From Tillandsia leiboldiana (taxonomy: Eukaryota > Streptophyta > Magnoliopsida > Poales > Bromeliaceae), in contig CM055076.1 of assembly GCA_029204045.2 (NCBI GenBank), positions 23,164,743-23,228,742 of the forward strand: a stretch of 64,000 bases of DNA. The letters run 5' to 3'. Made by a program: the position numbers and the translations under genes. Below, in pieces: positions 1 to 12,056 of the stretch (positions are counted from its first letter, which is position 1; each line of letters begins with the position of its first letter). The notes below the pieces were generated by a model. That model was not told where the DNA came from, did no database searches, and saw only the letters and a list, made by a program, of their open reading frames with translations.

Positions 1-2894
1 GTCACGATAACCACAAGACGGATCACGGCTGGCTCCTGACGACTGGGCCCTACAATAATACCGGGTGACAACTCAGGATCTATCAAATCCTCAAAGTGCA
101 TAAGCGCGAATCGACCGTTTCGTCGATTTGCGCAACATTAAGCATATTTAGCTTAACAAAAACTCCAGGAACCCCACTGAAAGGTCAAAACCATTTTAGA
201 ACCTTCAGCTAGCTTTTCCACACTGCTACAATTACAGCCAGGCCCCCAGGTTTACTCGGAATGCATTTTATACACTAAATACACGCTGTTTTGGCTCGTT
301 CTCATAAACGGAGAATCATTTTTACGAGCCGTCACCTCCAGCAGGTGACATTTGACTTGCTGAACGCCGTGCTCACCCATTTGTGGCAGCACGATACCCA
401 AAATAAACTTCGGGTCATAATTTACTTCTCTATCCTAGCCGAAACGCATTTTCGCTTCTTCGGCTCACTAAAACCCAAAATAAACGCGAGCATCGCGTTC
501 AGTGACCCCAAAATAGCCAGGAGTACACTTTTACAATTTTCCAAACAGACCCTAATACAGTTTTTAATAATTTATTGCATTTAGGCTTGATTTTGATGCA
601 ACTTTGCTTCTATACCTCATATGTCAAAACTTTGTATATAAACATGCCTTTAAATATTATAAGGACACTGGGGCTCACCATCTTGGCAGCCCATTCCTGC
701 TGGTTCAACCAGAACCACATTCTTGCTCTCACACACGTTCACAATGCACCAACCACTTGTCCACACAGATCAAGATTGATCTGAAGTGAGCATCAAGCTC
801 AGGGGACCTTTCTGAGTAACTTTGATATTTATATCTTTGTCAAATTCCAATTAAAAGTTCATTGTGGCATTTAATCAAACAGGTGGTGTGCATAACTTGT
901 TAACATTCACATAAGCCATTTTTCGATTTCGATTCTCTGCACAGAGGGTATCTGGGGCAATATGTTTTGAAGCAAAATATTCTACTAAGTGTCTGGAGTC
1001 TTTCTCCTCATCTTGGAGCAGACCAAATACTCAAGGTTAGTCGGGCTCAAGGAGGAAGAAGAAGACTAAAACTTTGAAAATCGTGACCATTGATCCAGAG
1101 ATTCTGGAACCAATCCAATTGCACAAAACCTCCCCAAACCTCAAGGTGATGCTTCCTGAACCCGTGCCCGGCGACAGGGCACGGCGGCGGCGCGGCTGGA
1201 GTGAGCTCGGTTTGGAGCTCCTCCACCTCTAATGGTGGAATTTTCCAGAGGCAACATGAAGCTCTCCAACATGGATGGAAAGGTTCCTCTGCCCCACACG
1301 AAGCTTCCCAACCCTTCCTTCCCGGCCGGAGGTGGCCGGAGCGCCGGCGGCGGCTACATGGGCACTTTCGGGTCATCCATGACATCATGATTTTTCATGA
1401 TGCATGGGAGCCATGCAATGGCATGGATGGACCCCCTTGGGTCCCATCATCTCCTCTGGGTAGATGGCCGGCGTCGGAGAGGCTCGCCGGCACCGGAGTT
1501 GCATCCTCGGCCAACTTGTAATAACCCCGAAATCTAGGGCATAAAACTGCCACTCACTGGGTTAACCATACTCCACCAAATTTGGTGGAGTTGGTCCCTT
1601 CCACCTACAGTCCAAGCACCCCAAGTTTGAGCCCGTTTGGTCCACTTGTTGCCGAGTTCTCCCGAGGCGGAGCTATAACTAGGGTTCCGGCCATCTTTGT
1701 CCTTGCCGGCAACCCGGGCTGCATGGGGGCTTGGGCTTGTGCATGGAGCATCCCTAGGACATGGGAAGTCCACTGCTAAAGGTCTCGAGTGCTAGGAACC
1801 AGTGGTTAGGATGCTCTCACCTTGGCCGGAGTTGGTGAAGGAGGATGAAGCCGGTTTCGGGTTCTTCTTCACGCGCGGCCTCGGGCAACTCCAGCAATGC
1901 TCCAGAGATGCCAAGGAATTCACAGGAACACTTCACTCAACTCTGGTAAGGGTTTGGTCCCAACCTTTCCCTCTCTCTCTCTTCCCCGAGTTTCTTATTA
2001 AGGGAATTATGACCCTCGGCCACCCCCACACTCTGGGCTTATGAGGATTACTCTTGGGAGTTAGAAATCCCAAGAGCCTTCCTTGTAACCTCCCACAAGG
2101 AAGCCCAAAAGCCAAGTCCTCATTAATGCAAGATTCCTTTGCATGTTTACCCTCAAACCGGGTTCACACTTAACCTAGGTTATCCGAGCTCTTCTCAACC
2201 TCATTCGTGGGCCACTTAGGTCTACAGAAGCCCAGTGAACAAGGGTCCCAAAGCCTTGGCCCAAGCATATTTAAGTTATTCGAAGAAAAAGCGATAATTT
2301 GGCCCTTTTCACGCATTTCGAGAAAATCTGCTAGACGAAATGCGAAATGGACTTCGCCACGACGTCCGGCTCGTCGAGAGCTTCAAGATAGGCTGTTCAT
2401 TTGCTCAATTTGGTGCACAAATGAATTCTCGGGCCATTTAGCTCAATGTGTCGTAATCCGACGCACGCACTTCGATGCACCCGGATTGCCAAACGCGAAA
2501 TCCGTCAGTGCCATTGCGCTCAGAACGTCGAAATTAGCTAGGATCCATTACTCATACTCCTATGTTAAAATCCCAGATAGTAGTTTGGCCGTTAGTGCTT
2601 GCGAGGGATTAAAAATCGAGGGTTACTATTCACTTTAAGTCGCGGGGCCCGCTTTTTGATTTTTTTGAACTTTCTGGAAGATCCGACCGTCGGATCGAAA
2701 ACATATGAATATGAAACTTCTATGTTTCGACGAGACGATCGCAATGGTGATCTCGGATTTTCCAGATCAGACCCCGATCAAAAGTCGACATTTTAGGGCC
2801 ACTGTTGCACTACTATCTACCAATTTTTGCTATTTAAATAATTCTGGAATTTATTTAAATCTGAATTCTGGATTTTAAAATCATGGTTACTACA
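1..2894 (-). repeat. Partial long LTR of gypsy-like family E (copy E0)
   Basis: From about 281 to 2894 this runs parallel to 28560-31223. Shared landmarks are the GCCGTCACCTCCAG block near 330, the CGCATTTCGAGA and ACGTCCGGCTCGTCGAGA blocks near 2310-2380, and the terminal GGTTACTACA ending at 2894. In the complete copy this terminus is followed by an internal pol tail, so I read 2894 as the LTR 5' end in minus orientation. Bases 1-280 match the other copies poorly and may be diverged LTR or something else. No coding region is convincing; the short ORFs lie in non-coding LTR. The other end lies outside the window or has been lost. Confidence 0.6.
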
Positions 2895-3015
2895 ATAAAC
2901 TTATCAAGTAAATAAAAAAAGATTGGTGTTCATGTTAGGATGGAGTCTGGATTTAGCTCCTTAGGTCATGAAATCCATGATTTGATAGAAATAGTGTATT
3001 TCATCCGCCGAGTGA
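2895..3015. other. Unassigned spacer
   Basis: AT-rich sequence between the E0 LTR end and the TRIM. I see no PPT or pol tail next to the LTR end, so E0 is either a solo LTR or truncated. Nothing else is recognised. Confidence 0.4.
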
Positions 3016-3454
3016 CTTAGTAATGATCCGGCCCACTAGCAAAAAAATTCGTTGGGATCAAACCATCGGCTCAAAGTATTTAAATCCAGTTATTATTATC
3101 AGTGTTCATTTTTCTTATATATCCAATCATAATTCCCTCATCGTCAGCCCAAACACACAACAGTCCTAGATCACCAGGCGATGGACTTGTCATTCCTACC
3201 CCTAAAACATAGTCTATCACCTTGTCTTTTCAACCATGGCTTAAGTGAGACTCGCCACACACTTCCGGCTGGTGATTGGCTCTGATACCAGATGTAACGA
3301 TCTGACCCACTAACAATAATAACTCGTTGGGCCCAAACCATCGACAAAAAATATTTAAGCTCAATTATTATTATTATTAGTATTCATGTCTTTTATATAT
3401 CCAATCACAACTCCATTCTCATCCGATGTAGGATTATTGGAGTGCCACACTTAG
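3016..3454 (-). mobile_element. Complete TRIM (miniature LTR retrotransposon) with 5-bp target duplication
   Basis: The 429-bp element at 3021-3449 is flanked by perfect CTTAG duplications (3016-3020 and 3450-3454). The right LTR (3293-3449, 157 bp) starts TGTAACGATCTG and ends GTGCCACA. The left LTR starts at 3021 in degraded form (TAATGATCCGGCC) and runs to about 3160. The interior is only about 130 bp and ends in GGCTCTGATACCA (3278-3290), the complement of a tRNA-Met primer site, so the element reads on the minus strand. There is no coding capacity, as expected for TRIMs, which depend on proteins from autonomous elements. The left LTR is clearly more decayed than the right. Confidence 0.85.
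3278..3290 (-). promoter_or_regulatory. TRIM primer-binding site (tRNA-Met)
   Basis: On the minus strand this reads TGGTATCAGAGCC, the usual plant initiator tRNA-Met PBS, two bases from the LTR start at 3293. Confidence 0.85.
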
Positions 3455-4164
3455 GCTTTATTTGGATGTATAAATATCTTGATCAATATATCTTCTTAAT
3501 TGACTTGACAAATGTTTACATTTGGGCCCTATTTGGATGTCAGAATCCGTATAAGAATTTTCTAGTATGATTGTAAGTAAGGAGTTCGATTTTTGCTCCT
3601 TCAAAGATCTTGCTATTCATAATTTAGTATGATAGCATATTTCATCTATAAAATAATTTATTTTATTTAAAAAAATAATTTGACGGCCGAATATAATATT
3701 CAATGATAAACATTTGATTACACTACTTATCAATCGAACATAATTTTTTTGAATAAATTAAGAGTTTATACCCAACATAATATTCATGCATCCGATCTTG
3801 GTAAGCAAAGAGTGTGATTATATGTCTAAAATTGAATATTATATTAAGTTAAAACCGTTCTTATAATTACACTAAAAAATTCTTCCACTAGAAATATAAT
3901 TTTATTTTATTTTAAAAAAAATGATTTAAATGTCGAATATGGTACTATTTCTTTCGAGACATGTGATAGCTCCTCATTTAATAAATAACCCTTAATTAGG
4001 AGACTATATGGTACGTGGTGATTATATTGATTTATTTTGTAGACCACTTTTCTAGTCATAAGCTTTATAATAAGATAGAAATGGCTTAATTATCATGTGA
4101 TCCATATTTGTCGATCTAATAATGCATATCTTTGACCATTGTACTATCATAAATCCTTTCCAAA
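3455..4164. other. AT-rich sequence, no gene seen
   Basis: About 700 bp of AT-rich DNA. Two similar phrases (TTATTTGGATGTATAAATA near 3459 and CTATTTGGATGTCAGAAT near 3530) could be MITE ends, but I could not pair inverted termini. No coding region is supported. Confidence 0.4.
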
Positions 4165-4553
4165 TTACTTTAAGTGGGCTCATGTGACATTGCACCTGAC
4201 ATTAAACAGTTTTGGTAAATTGTTCATTTGCAACTTATTATAATAGTTAAGTACAATTCTAGATTTAGATTGGGCGGAAAACGAATCTTTAACGTTTCTA
4301 TTAGCGCATTGGTGGGTACTTTGGAATATTAGAAACAGGATTATTTTTCGAAAATCTAACACGGACCCCCTTAGCGCTATTAGTTGGATTGGACCGGAGT
4401 TGGTGCACTAGAGGAACCTAGGAGCTTAACCCGATTAAGGAGATGACTTTTTTATTTTATTTTCGGTATCTCGAAAGATTAAGTTGTCTCACTCTTGTGG
4501 CTTAATTTATTTTTCTGATGATTGAAACGGATAGCGTACAATCTTTCTCTCTC

Positions 4554-4583
<30 letters not shown>
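4165..4583 (+). pseudogene. 3' tail of a plus-strand L1-type LINE
   Basis: Bases 4304-4384 translate to a peptide containing AHWWVLWNIRNRIIFR, which matches the C-terminal ALWWxLWxxRNxRIF motif of plant LINE reverse transcriptase ORFs. About 170 bp further is a CT-rich stretch and a poly(A) run at about 4558-4583, the normal LINE 3' end. Only the last part of ORF2 and the 3' UTR remain, a typical 5'-truncated copy. The left boundary is uncertain. Confidence 0.6.
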
Positions 4584-4588
<5 letters not shown>

Positions 4589-5544
4589 AGATTTAGATTA
4601 GCTGGCCTAATTTGCTTTCGGCTTGTAGGAACAGCTTTCCAGTACTGGGCAACATATTTGTGGAAAATAGTCCTTGTACTTTTAGTCAAAGTTTAATTTA
4701 GGCTCTCAATTTTTTATGTATAAACTAGAACCGCTTATTTCAGGAATAGATATAAGTTTAGAAACAAGTCGGAATAAGGGATCGTTTGGCCTAGATTTTA
4801 AAAAAATAATTTTTGTAGAATTATTATTATTATTTATTTTTTTTTTTTTTTTGATTAAACAGGGATCTACTCTATTTGATATTAGCCGAATGGAATCACA
4901 CAATACAGGCAACTCGACCCTTGCACTCACAGTACAGTGTCTGAATCCTAACAAAGTAAAAACAACAACGCCAAGTGATGGCAACAACCTCAACACTAAC
5001 AGCTGTTGCCACTGCCACAAACAACTACAACAGCATGCACAAAGCGACAAGAGAATAAAACAACGACAGCAACATGGTCTTAACCCAACGCAAAAAGGAC
5101 TACCAGCATAACCAACTTGTAACCAACATATCCCTCCTGGATCGAAGTCGAACTCCGGCCGCCGCCGCAAGAGGAAGAACCCAGCTATCCATCTCATCAA
5201 TCGATCTGATCCTCTGTGGGCCAGCTCCTTAGACTAGGGAAAAGGTAAACGGTACACGATGAAAACCCGCTTAGCTGTCCTGCGCGACACCTTAAGGCTA
5301 CAGCGCATAGGACCCAAGAGCCCGCGCCAGCATCCTTATCCTCCGCGCAAACTGCAGACCCAACCCCTCCCTGAGCTTTGGATCGCTGAAGGTGCTGGGA
5401 GTCGCTGCATGCACGATCCGCTCCGCCACTGCAGCTCCGACTAAACCCATCCATGTAACACTCAAGTGTTGCCCGAAGCAGGGAGCACCAGAAAAGGGGA
5501 AGAAGATTCCATGCTTAGGAATGTCTCTGAGTTCGGTAAAAAGT

Positions 5545-7958
5545 TCAATCACCTTCTGTAATACCAGCTCCACTATGTCGTCGTGCCGCATACTGCTCTC
5601 CCAGAACACTACTCCACGTATTAATAGTAAAGACTATTCTCTTATAGTAGTCCATAGCACTTGTGGGGCGATCATCAAAAATCCTGTGGTTCCGCTCCAA
5701 CCAGAGTTCCCAGCAGGCGGCTGCAATGCAGAGATCGAGTGAAGTTCGAGCCTGCCCCTCTAGAGGTCTTCTCGCCCGACACCATCTGCACGCCAAGTTC
5801 CCAGAATCGGCAAGCAATGTCATGCAGGCGCGACGGTAGCCATGGAGTAACCGATTCCAAACTGCGCAAGCATAAACACACCGGAAAATGAGATGTTCCA
5901 AATTTTCTTCATCCCGGCAACAAAGATGACAGATCTTCGGTCCGCTCCATCCCCGTTTGACCAAAAGATCCGCGGTGAGGACTCTGTTTCTGCTGGCCAG
6001 CCATAAGAAGATTTTTGTGCGGAGCGGGATCTTGATGGACCATAAGTGCGGAATCCTCCGGTCGTCCATGCCATCGTATACCAGAAAATTGTAAGCACTC
6101 CTCGTGGTAAAGTGCCCATTTTTGTTCCATCTCCAGACGATGCCATCCGCGGTGTTTGACAGGGATGTGTTCGTCACCACTCTGCTTAGTTGGGCCAGTT
6201 CAGCTTGGCCCCCGGGATCCAACTGATTCCCAAAGCCTAAGAAGCGAGAGGTGGCGAAACGATTCAGCCAATTGGAAACCGACAGGTGCTTAAGAGAGGC
6301 AGCAGCAAACAGACTAGGGAAGCGGTTGCGCAAAAGCACTTCCCCGTTCCACCTCGCATGCCAAAATGACACCGTCGCTCCATCACCGAGCGTGCCACTG
6401 ATGGAGATAAGGAAAGGGTTGGAGGTGCTTAGAACACCCTTCCATAAAGGTGAGCACTTCGGTGGGGGGGCTCCTAGCGCAAAAGCTGATCTTCGTCTAT
6501 AGTGCTTAAGTTGAACGATACGCGCCCAGGGGAGAGAAGTTCCTTTAAAGAACTTCCAATAGCTCTTCATTAGGAGAGCCGAATTCGCAGTTATGAGATT
6601 TCTAATGCCTAGGCCGCCATGACAAAAAGGGCGGCAGACATTATCCCATTTTACGAGGCAGTGAAAACCGCTAGACTGTACTTTGCCCTTCCAGAAGAAA
6701 CCCCAGCGTATCCTGTCGATCGCTTTGTTAACCCAGACTGGAATCCGGAACGCCGAGCAAAAGAAGGATGGAATGCTAGTAAGGACTGAGTTTAGAAGCA
6801 CCAATCGACTGGCTCTGGACAGCAGCCGACCCTTCCAACCCGCCATACTCTTGTCAAGCTTCTCGATGAGCGGCAAGTAATCGGCTTTGCGCAACGCCGT
6901 CGGGAAGAGGGGGAGGCCCAGGTATGTGAACGAGAATCCGTTAGTTGCACAACCGAAGACACTAGCTATACAATCAGCCTGAGATCTCTCCATGTTGATC
7001 GGAATAATGAAGCTCTTGGAGAAGTTAATTTTAAGACCTGATGCAGCCGAGAAGGCCTCGAGTACAACCTTGATGACGCCTGCCGCTCTCAAGCTCCCGT
7101 CGAAGAATAGGAGAATGTCGTCCGCGAACTGTAGAGTGTGGATCCGAACGTCGCCAACACCCAGAGGCGTCAACCAAGAGTTAGTCGTCGCCAATTGGAA
7201 CATCCTGTATAGTGCGTCAATACAGAGAATAAACAATAATGGGGAAAGCGGGTCCTCCTGCCTGATCCCCCTCTTGCATTGGAAAAAATCACCCGGGATA
7301 CCGTTGAGTAGCACCGCGTTTGAGGAGGATTGTAGTAGCGTCAAAATCACTCGGTCCATCTGCTGCCGAATCCCCTCGACTGTAGTAGTTTGCCCAGGAA
7401 GTGCCAGTTGACGTGGTCGAAGGCGCTCTCTAAATCGATCTTGAACAAAGCTACTTGCTGATTAGTGGAAAGTAGGTGATGCGACAAGATGTGCGCCGTA
7501 AAGAAGTTGTCGAGTAAGGAACGACCTTTGATGAAAGCAGTTTGGAAGGGGTTGATGAGCTCCTCCAGGAAGGCTTGCAAGCGGGACACCAATACCTTCG
7601 AAATGATTTTGATGAGCCCATTAATCAGACAGATTAGCCGGAAGTCCCTCGCTTCTTCCGCCCTCGGCCTTTTCGGTAAGAGACAAAGCCAACCACGATT
7701 GAGCTCTCGAAGGTTAACCGCCCGCAATAAAAGTTGCCGAAGGCCTCCATCAGGTCATCTTTGAGAATCCTCCAATAACGTTGATAGAAGAGAAGCGGAA
7801 ATCCATCGGGGCCCGGTGCCTTTTCTGGGGCACAAGAAAAAACAGCACTCCTGACCTCGAGGACTGAGAAGGGGTCCTGAAGACTCTGAAGCTCGGTTTC
7901 CTCGTTAGCGTACATCATCTGAAGGTTAATCCTTTGTGAGCTGCTGGACGCTGAACCC
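5545..7958 (-). pseudogene. LINE ORF2, RT and C-terminal part
   Basis: Three overlapping minus-strand frames (7634-7958, 7347-7727, 5545-7359) together carry the RT. Landmarks in order are EKAPGPDGFPLLFYQ (RT block 1), FQTAFIKGRSLLDN, ALFKIDLESAFDHVNW (catalytic Asp block), a degenerate IRQEDPLSP (normally IRQGDPLSP) and FADDILLF, the catalytic DD. Then follows a long thumb/connection and the C-terminal zf-RVT domain (LWSIKIPLRTKIFLWLASRN, then CHLCCRDEENLEHLIFRC). Two frameshifts, near 7640-7720 and 7350, break the frame, so it is not functional. The last 604 codons remain open, so decay is moderate. The stop is at 5545 and about 0.7 kb of 3' UTR follows. Confidence 0.88.
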
Positions 7959-8392
7959 ATTTGTGTGATGACCCGGATCTCCGCAGAGCTTTTGCAGTGT
8001 GAATTGTGGCTTCTGGAGGCCTATGATGTGTGTTGGAGTTGGTTGCGCGCAAATCAGACTTCAGATTTGGACCCAGTGCGAAATTTGGATTAAGAATACC
8101 TGTCCGGATGCATTCGACAAATTTTATAAGTGGAATTTAGCAAAACGGACATCGGATTTGGATTCAGCATGCGAAAACGATAAAAATGGACTACTTGTAT
8201 TTTTCGGAGCCCGGATGCCAAAACATGGATTTCGAGGCGATAGTTACTGTTCCGGCAGGCCAGGGCAGCGCCGGGCAGCGCCGGGCAGCGGCGGAGCGCG
8301 GCGGCAGGAGCGCGGGCAGGCGTGTGCGCGGCGGCGGGCAGCGCGGTCCACGAGTTTTGGCGTGCATCGAGACCAGCCAACGTTGGAAATGC

Positions 8393-8618
8393 CACGTGTC
8401 GCACGTTGGTTGGTGGGTCAACGCACGCGCGACAGCGCGCCGGGCGCGGCGCACCGTGGACCCCGCCAGGCCACGTGGCGCCCGCTGGTTGGCGGGCGCA
8501 GCGACCCGGTTGGGGCGCCGTGAACCGCGGCCTACGGTCCGCGCCATGGACCGCGTCGCCACGCCGCGCACCGCGATTGGCGGGCGCGCGTGCACCGGGC
8601 GCGGTTGGGCTACGTGGC
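8393..8618 (+). promoter_or_regulatory. CACGTG/ACGTGGC cluster in LTR-A U3
   Basis: CACGTG at 8393-8398 and 8472-8477, and ACGTGGC at 8612-8618, all within 350 bp upstream of the TATA box. These match the plant G-box/ABRE core bound by bZIP and bHLH factors. A function in this LTR is inferred only. Confidence 0.5.
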
Positions 8619-8741
8619 GGGCCGAGGTGGTTTCGGGCACGCACAGTAACGGGCCGGGCCCGTTACTGTAGCAGCCCGAACGTTTTCGGTCGCCCGGAAT
8701 TGGGCCCAAAAGCCCATTTGGTTTTTTTTTTTGTGTGGGCC

Positions 8742-8749
8742 TATAAATA
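8742..8749 (+). promoter_or_regulatory. TATA box of LTR-A
   Basis: TATAAATA inside the palindromic GGCCTATAAATAGGCC, just downstream of the GC-rich U3. The equivalent box is present in LTR-B on the other strand. Confidence 0.7.
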
Positions 8750-10528
8750 GGCCATTTGCTCTTCGGTTTTGGGCCTTTTCCCGAGCCCAAATGAGAATGG
8801 GCCCTCTTGCAAACCTGATCATCTTTCTGTGCTAGATCTTGTGAAGGAAGCTCGAAATTTTTGGATGGCCGCGGCATCGACGACTTCGGCATCGTAGCGC
8901 AGAGCGACGTTCTTTCATCGGAGGCCCGTTATCGTAGCATTTCGGTCCGCGAGGTCCACAGGGCTACTCCGACGGTTATTTTGGATGATTTTCACGGCGT
9001 CGGATTCACGAGAGGTAGGCCTTCGATTTTTGTGTTGATCATCTTGCTTTATTCTAAATTCTTCGCACGATTTACGAGGCATCTCTAAGCCCCTGTTTTG
9101 CTGGTAGTTCTTCTGGACAGCAGAGCCTTCTCGGATTTTTATCTCTGCACTCAAGTATCGGAATTCAACGTTTGAGGACTCGATTGATATCTACACATCG
9201 CGAGGATCACCGTCACATTTTTCCTGTAAACTTCCCCACTCGAGAGGATTCGAGTGGTCTGGGTTCTAAGAGCTGTCTTTTTCTCTGGGTCGGGAACAAC
9301 GAGGGGCTATGCCTAGAGCCTGTTCTTGTTTGATTTGGGTTGTAGGTTCTAGTCTTTCGGGGTTCTCGGACCCTTCATTGTTGTTGGCTGTGGAGTATAC
9401 CCAGCTAGTGAGTTTGCATGTCGAGTTGATGTTTTTTTCAGGGAGCCGTTGGGTCGACAACGGTCTTGACTGTTCGAGTGTTTCCTGTTAGTGAGTTAGA
9501 GAGGTGATGTTAGTTACTGTCGATCTTGTTGATCGTGGATTTGGATTATAGCTTGCATGAGCCATATTGAGCTCGACAGAGATGCGCGGATACTTTCCTC
9601 AGTCGGGTCGCGCCCCTCGAGTGCCACTTCGGAGTTGGGCCTGTTACTTTGCTATCGCGACTTATCGACGCAGTCCCTCTGGCTGGGCCAGTTTTGGCAG
9701 TCATGGACGCCCTACATAAGTCCGGTCCTCCTTGGATGTAACGGCAGTAGGTAGGCGCAGGTTTGACTGGACCCCATGTGGCAGTCAGTGTAGATTGGGT
9801 GATTATATTTGAGAGTTAGTAGATGCATCATGTTTCCATCTGTTCCACTTCTTGAGCATTTAGATAGAGGCATAGCAGCTGTAGAGTTATTTTCCAGTTC
9901 CTTTCCTTTCAGTACTGCATTTGTTACTTTATGCCTCTAGTAGACTTAGTGGGCAGACCGTCGGGGTTGTTGGCGGTACCCACTGAGAACTACTGTGGGA
10001 TTTAGTTCTCACATTCGCCGTGGTGATTTTTTCCCAGGGACCTACTTTCCAGTTGCTGATCCTTTTGTTGCTGATCGAGGCGAGGGAGTCGCGAGCTAGA
10101 TCCCTACCTGTCTTTGGAGAGTAACAGTAGCGGTACCCCTTCATTTGGAGATCTATTAGTACAGTCAGCAGTTGGTTTATTTGTTTTTACTTTTGAGAGA
10201 CATTTGTATTGTGAGGATCTGACTTGTACTGAGAGCCTGTACACTGATGTATTATTGGGTTTACCTCCCTGTTTAGTTTTGATTATTGTATTCTGAGGAT
10301 ATTGTATTTGATCGTATTTGGGAGATGGATATTGTATCTTTATTTCCAGTTGTACAGTGATTGGATTTTAGTCTTTCAGTAGTTTACTTTTCAGCTCTGA
10401 TATCTGTATAGCTATAGTATCATTCTTTTTGCAGGTTAGACGCTTCGTCTATACGGGGTTTCCCATATGGGCGGCGGATCTGTTGGCGGGCCCGGGTCAC
10501 AGTTTCGACCCCGGGGCGTGACAATTTG

Positions 10529-11795
10529 ATTCTTGAAGAACGAAAAAAACCGCAGCGCCACGGATGCATGGTCGGAACAGATGTTGCCCCCGTCAACCAA
10601 CCTAGTGATGAAGTTCTTGCACCTTCGGACATTCGCCATTTGATGGAAGAACTTGGTGTTCGCATCCCCCACCTTCAACCATTGGATTCGCGATCTTTGT
10701 TTCCATTTCATCTCCATTTGTAGGCTAAGCTCCTCGTATCTCAGTTTTAGTCCTTGTCTGAGCAGTCTCTCCCGATTCGATAACAGTCTACATTCTTCCG
10801 CTCTGTCTAACCAACTGATCCAGACAAGGCAGAGATTGGCTTGCTTCTGTAGAAGTGACGACAGGCCTGCACTCCACTCTTTGAGGGCCCTTGCCACAGC
10901 GCCGATTTTGGAGTCGATGCGGGAGGGATGCAGAGACGGGGGGCAGGCGGCGGACCATGCGGAAGAGATGACCTCTTCAGTCGCCGGGTGTCGGAGCCAG
11001 TAAGACTCAAACCTGAAGAGGTGGGGAGCCGAAATAAAGGAGAAAGCAGTTAGAATTAGAGGGGAGTGATCGGACCTCGGTCGCGGTAGAGCCTGGAGGG
11101 TAGAGCGGGGGATGAGGGTCTGCTAGTCGTGTGAAATCAGCGCCCGGTCCAGTCGTTCCAGGGTGGGGGAAGGCCTCCCATTCGTCCAGGTAAAAGAACG
11201 ATTGACAATAGGGAGGTCGATGAGCCCAAGGTCGTTGATGACATTTCTGAGAGCCAACATCTCCACTACGTGAGAAGGGGGCCGTTCTTGTCACGCAGTG
11301 AAAGCAAATGTTGAAATCCCCAATCAAGGCCCACACGCCCACCACCCTTACTTCAATATCCTACAATTCCTGTAGAAATACCACTTTCAGAGCTGAACAG
11401 GTGGGGCCATAGACATTAGTAATCGTGAAGGTGCGCCCATCGGCCTTCCTAATCAACACAGTAGTCAGAGAATAAACTCCAGTCCAATCATGCGTGCAAT
11501 CGAAGAGAGAAGGGTTCCAAGATGTGAGCAGTCCTCCCCTAGTACCCACTGCATCGAGCGTGCGATACTCACGAATGTGGTAACCACAGACCGAAAGAAA
11601 TTTGGAAGGCGGGGTAGACGCAAGTTTGATTTCTTGCAGACAAATCACTCCACATCTGCTGTTTCTAACCAAAGCGCGCACCACCGCGCATTTCTCCCGG
11701 CCGTTGAGCCCTCTCATATTCCAAGACATAAATCTGAAGGTTCTGTTCCTGGTCATCAGAGAAGGTAACCCCCAAACAACCACCCTAACCACCAA
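10529..11795 (-). pseudogene. LINE ORF2, endonuclease and linker part
   Basis: The N-terminal portion of the same ORF2. The 11361-11795 frame holds the APE-type endonuclease start (FRFMSWNMRGLNGREKC, VICLQEIKLA, then TITNVYGPT). A second frame (11007-11345) has WALIGDFNI, the conserved GDFN block. A third (10529-10897) has the linker before RT, with RIQWLKVGDANTKFFHQMAN. At least two frameshifts separate these pieces. The left end is the solo LTR target duplication. The endonuclease would nick DNA for target-primed reverse transcription, but this copy cannot make it. Confidence 0.85.
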
Positions 11796-11896
11796 CTACT
11801 AACTCCCTGCCAGCTCCGACGTTGTGGGAGCCGCCTTCTCGGCCGGATCTGGAAAGGCAGGGGGAACCCCCTCATCAACCACAATCCCGCACGCAC

Positions 11897-12015
11897 CAAC
11901 CACCTAATGAACCCTAAGGGACCACTATCATTCTACCCATATATTCTTTAATCCAAATGTTAGAAACTTGATAGCACCAATGGCTTGAAGCTATCGATTG
12001 TATTCCAACCTAATT

Positions 12016-12055
<40 letters not shown>
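11897..12055. repeat. Right part of a MITE (family M) ending in a TA microsatellite
   Basis: The sequence from CCAACCACCTAATGAA to AGCTATCGATTGTATTCCAAC (up to about 12012) equals the right half of the MITE at about 22170-23400. It is followed by a (TA)n run to about 12053. The left half is missing; the LINE 5' end abuts it. Confidence 0.6.

Positions 12056-12056
<1 letters not shown>

Larger units (their letters stand above)
7964..10523 (+). mobile_element. Solo LTR-A (gypsy, chromovirus-like LTR family) in LINE ORF2
   Basis: A 2560-bp LTR starting TGTGATGACCCGG and ending GGGGCGTGACA, flanked by perfect ATTTG duplications (7959-7963 and 10524-10528). There is no PBS, PPT or internal region, so it is a solo LTR left by LTR-LTR recombination. 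It is related to LTR-B and LTR-C below: same termini, a GC-rich upstream third with CACGTG motifs, a TATA box, and a shared TTCGATTTTTGTGTTGATCA block (here near 9018). The long overlapping ORFs on both strands at 8000-8900 come from GC richness and are not genes. Confidence 0.92.
4821..11895 (-). mobile_element. Decayed L1-type LINE, split by solo LTR-A
   Basis: A minus-strand non-LTR element whose 3' end is a poly(A)/TAA tail (poly-T at 4837-4852 preceded by TTA repeats). Its ORF2 carries endonuclease, reverse transcriptase and a C-terminal zinc-binding RNase H-like region. The 5' end lies near 11895, a little upstream of the endonuclease, so ORF1 is absent and the copy is 5'-truncated. The element is cut between the endonuclease/linker and RT parts by the solo LTR at 7964-10523. 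Removing that LTR and one ATTTG duplication rejoins it. Several frameshifts make it inactive. I could not define its own target duplication. Confidence 0.85.

Noticed and set aside
1047..2115. ORFs with Trp/Pro-rich products in both strands
   Set aside because: They lie in the E-family LTR; the equivalent region in the intact copy (29455-30487) has shifted and unrelated frames.
3021..3449. Cassandra-type TRIM with a 5S rRNA promoter
   Set aside because: No 5S-like internal control region is present in the 157-bp LTR.
8000..8900. Several overlapping ORFs of 140-230 codons on both strands
   Set aside because: They sit in the GC-rich U3 of solo LTR-A, occur in nearly all frames, and have low-complexity Ala/Arg/Pro composition.
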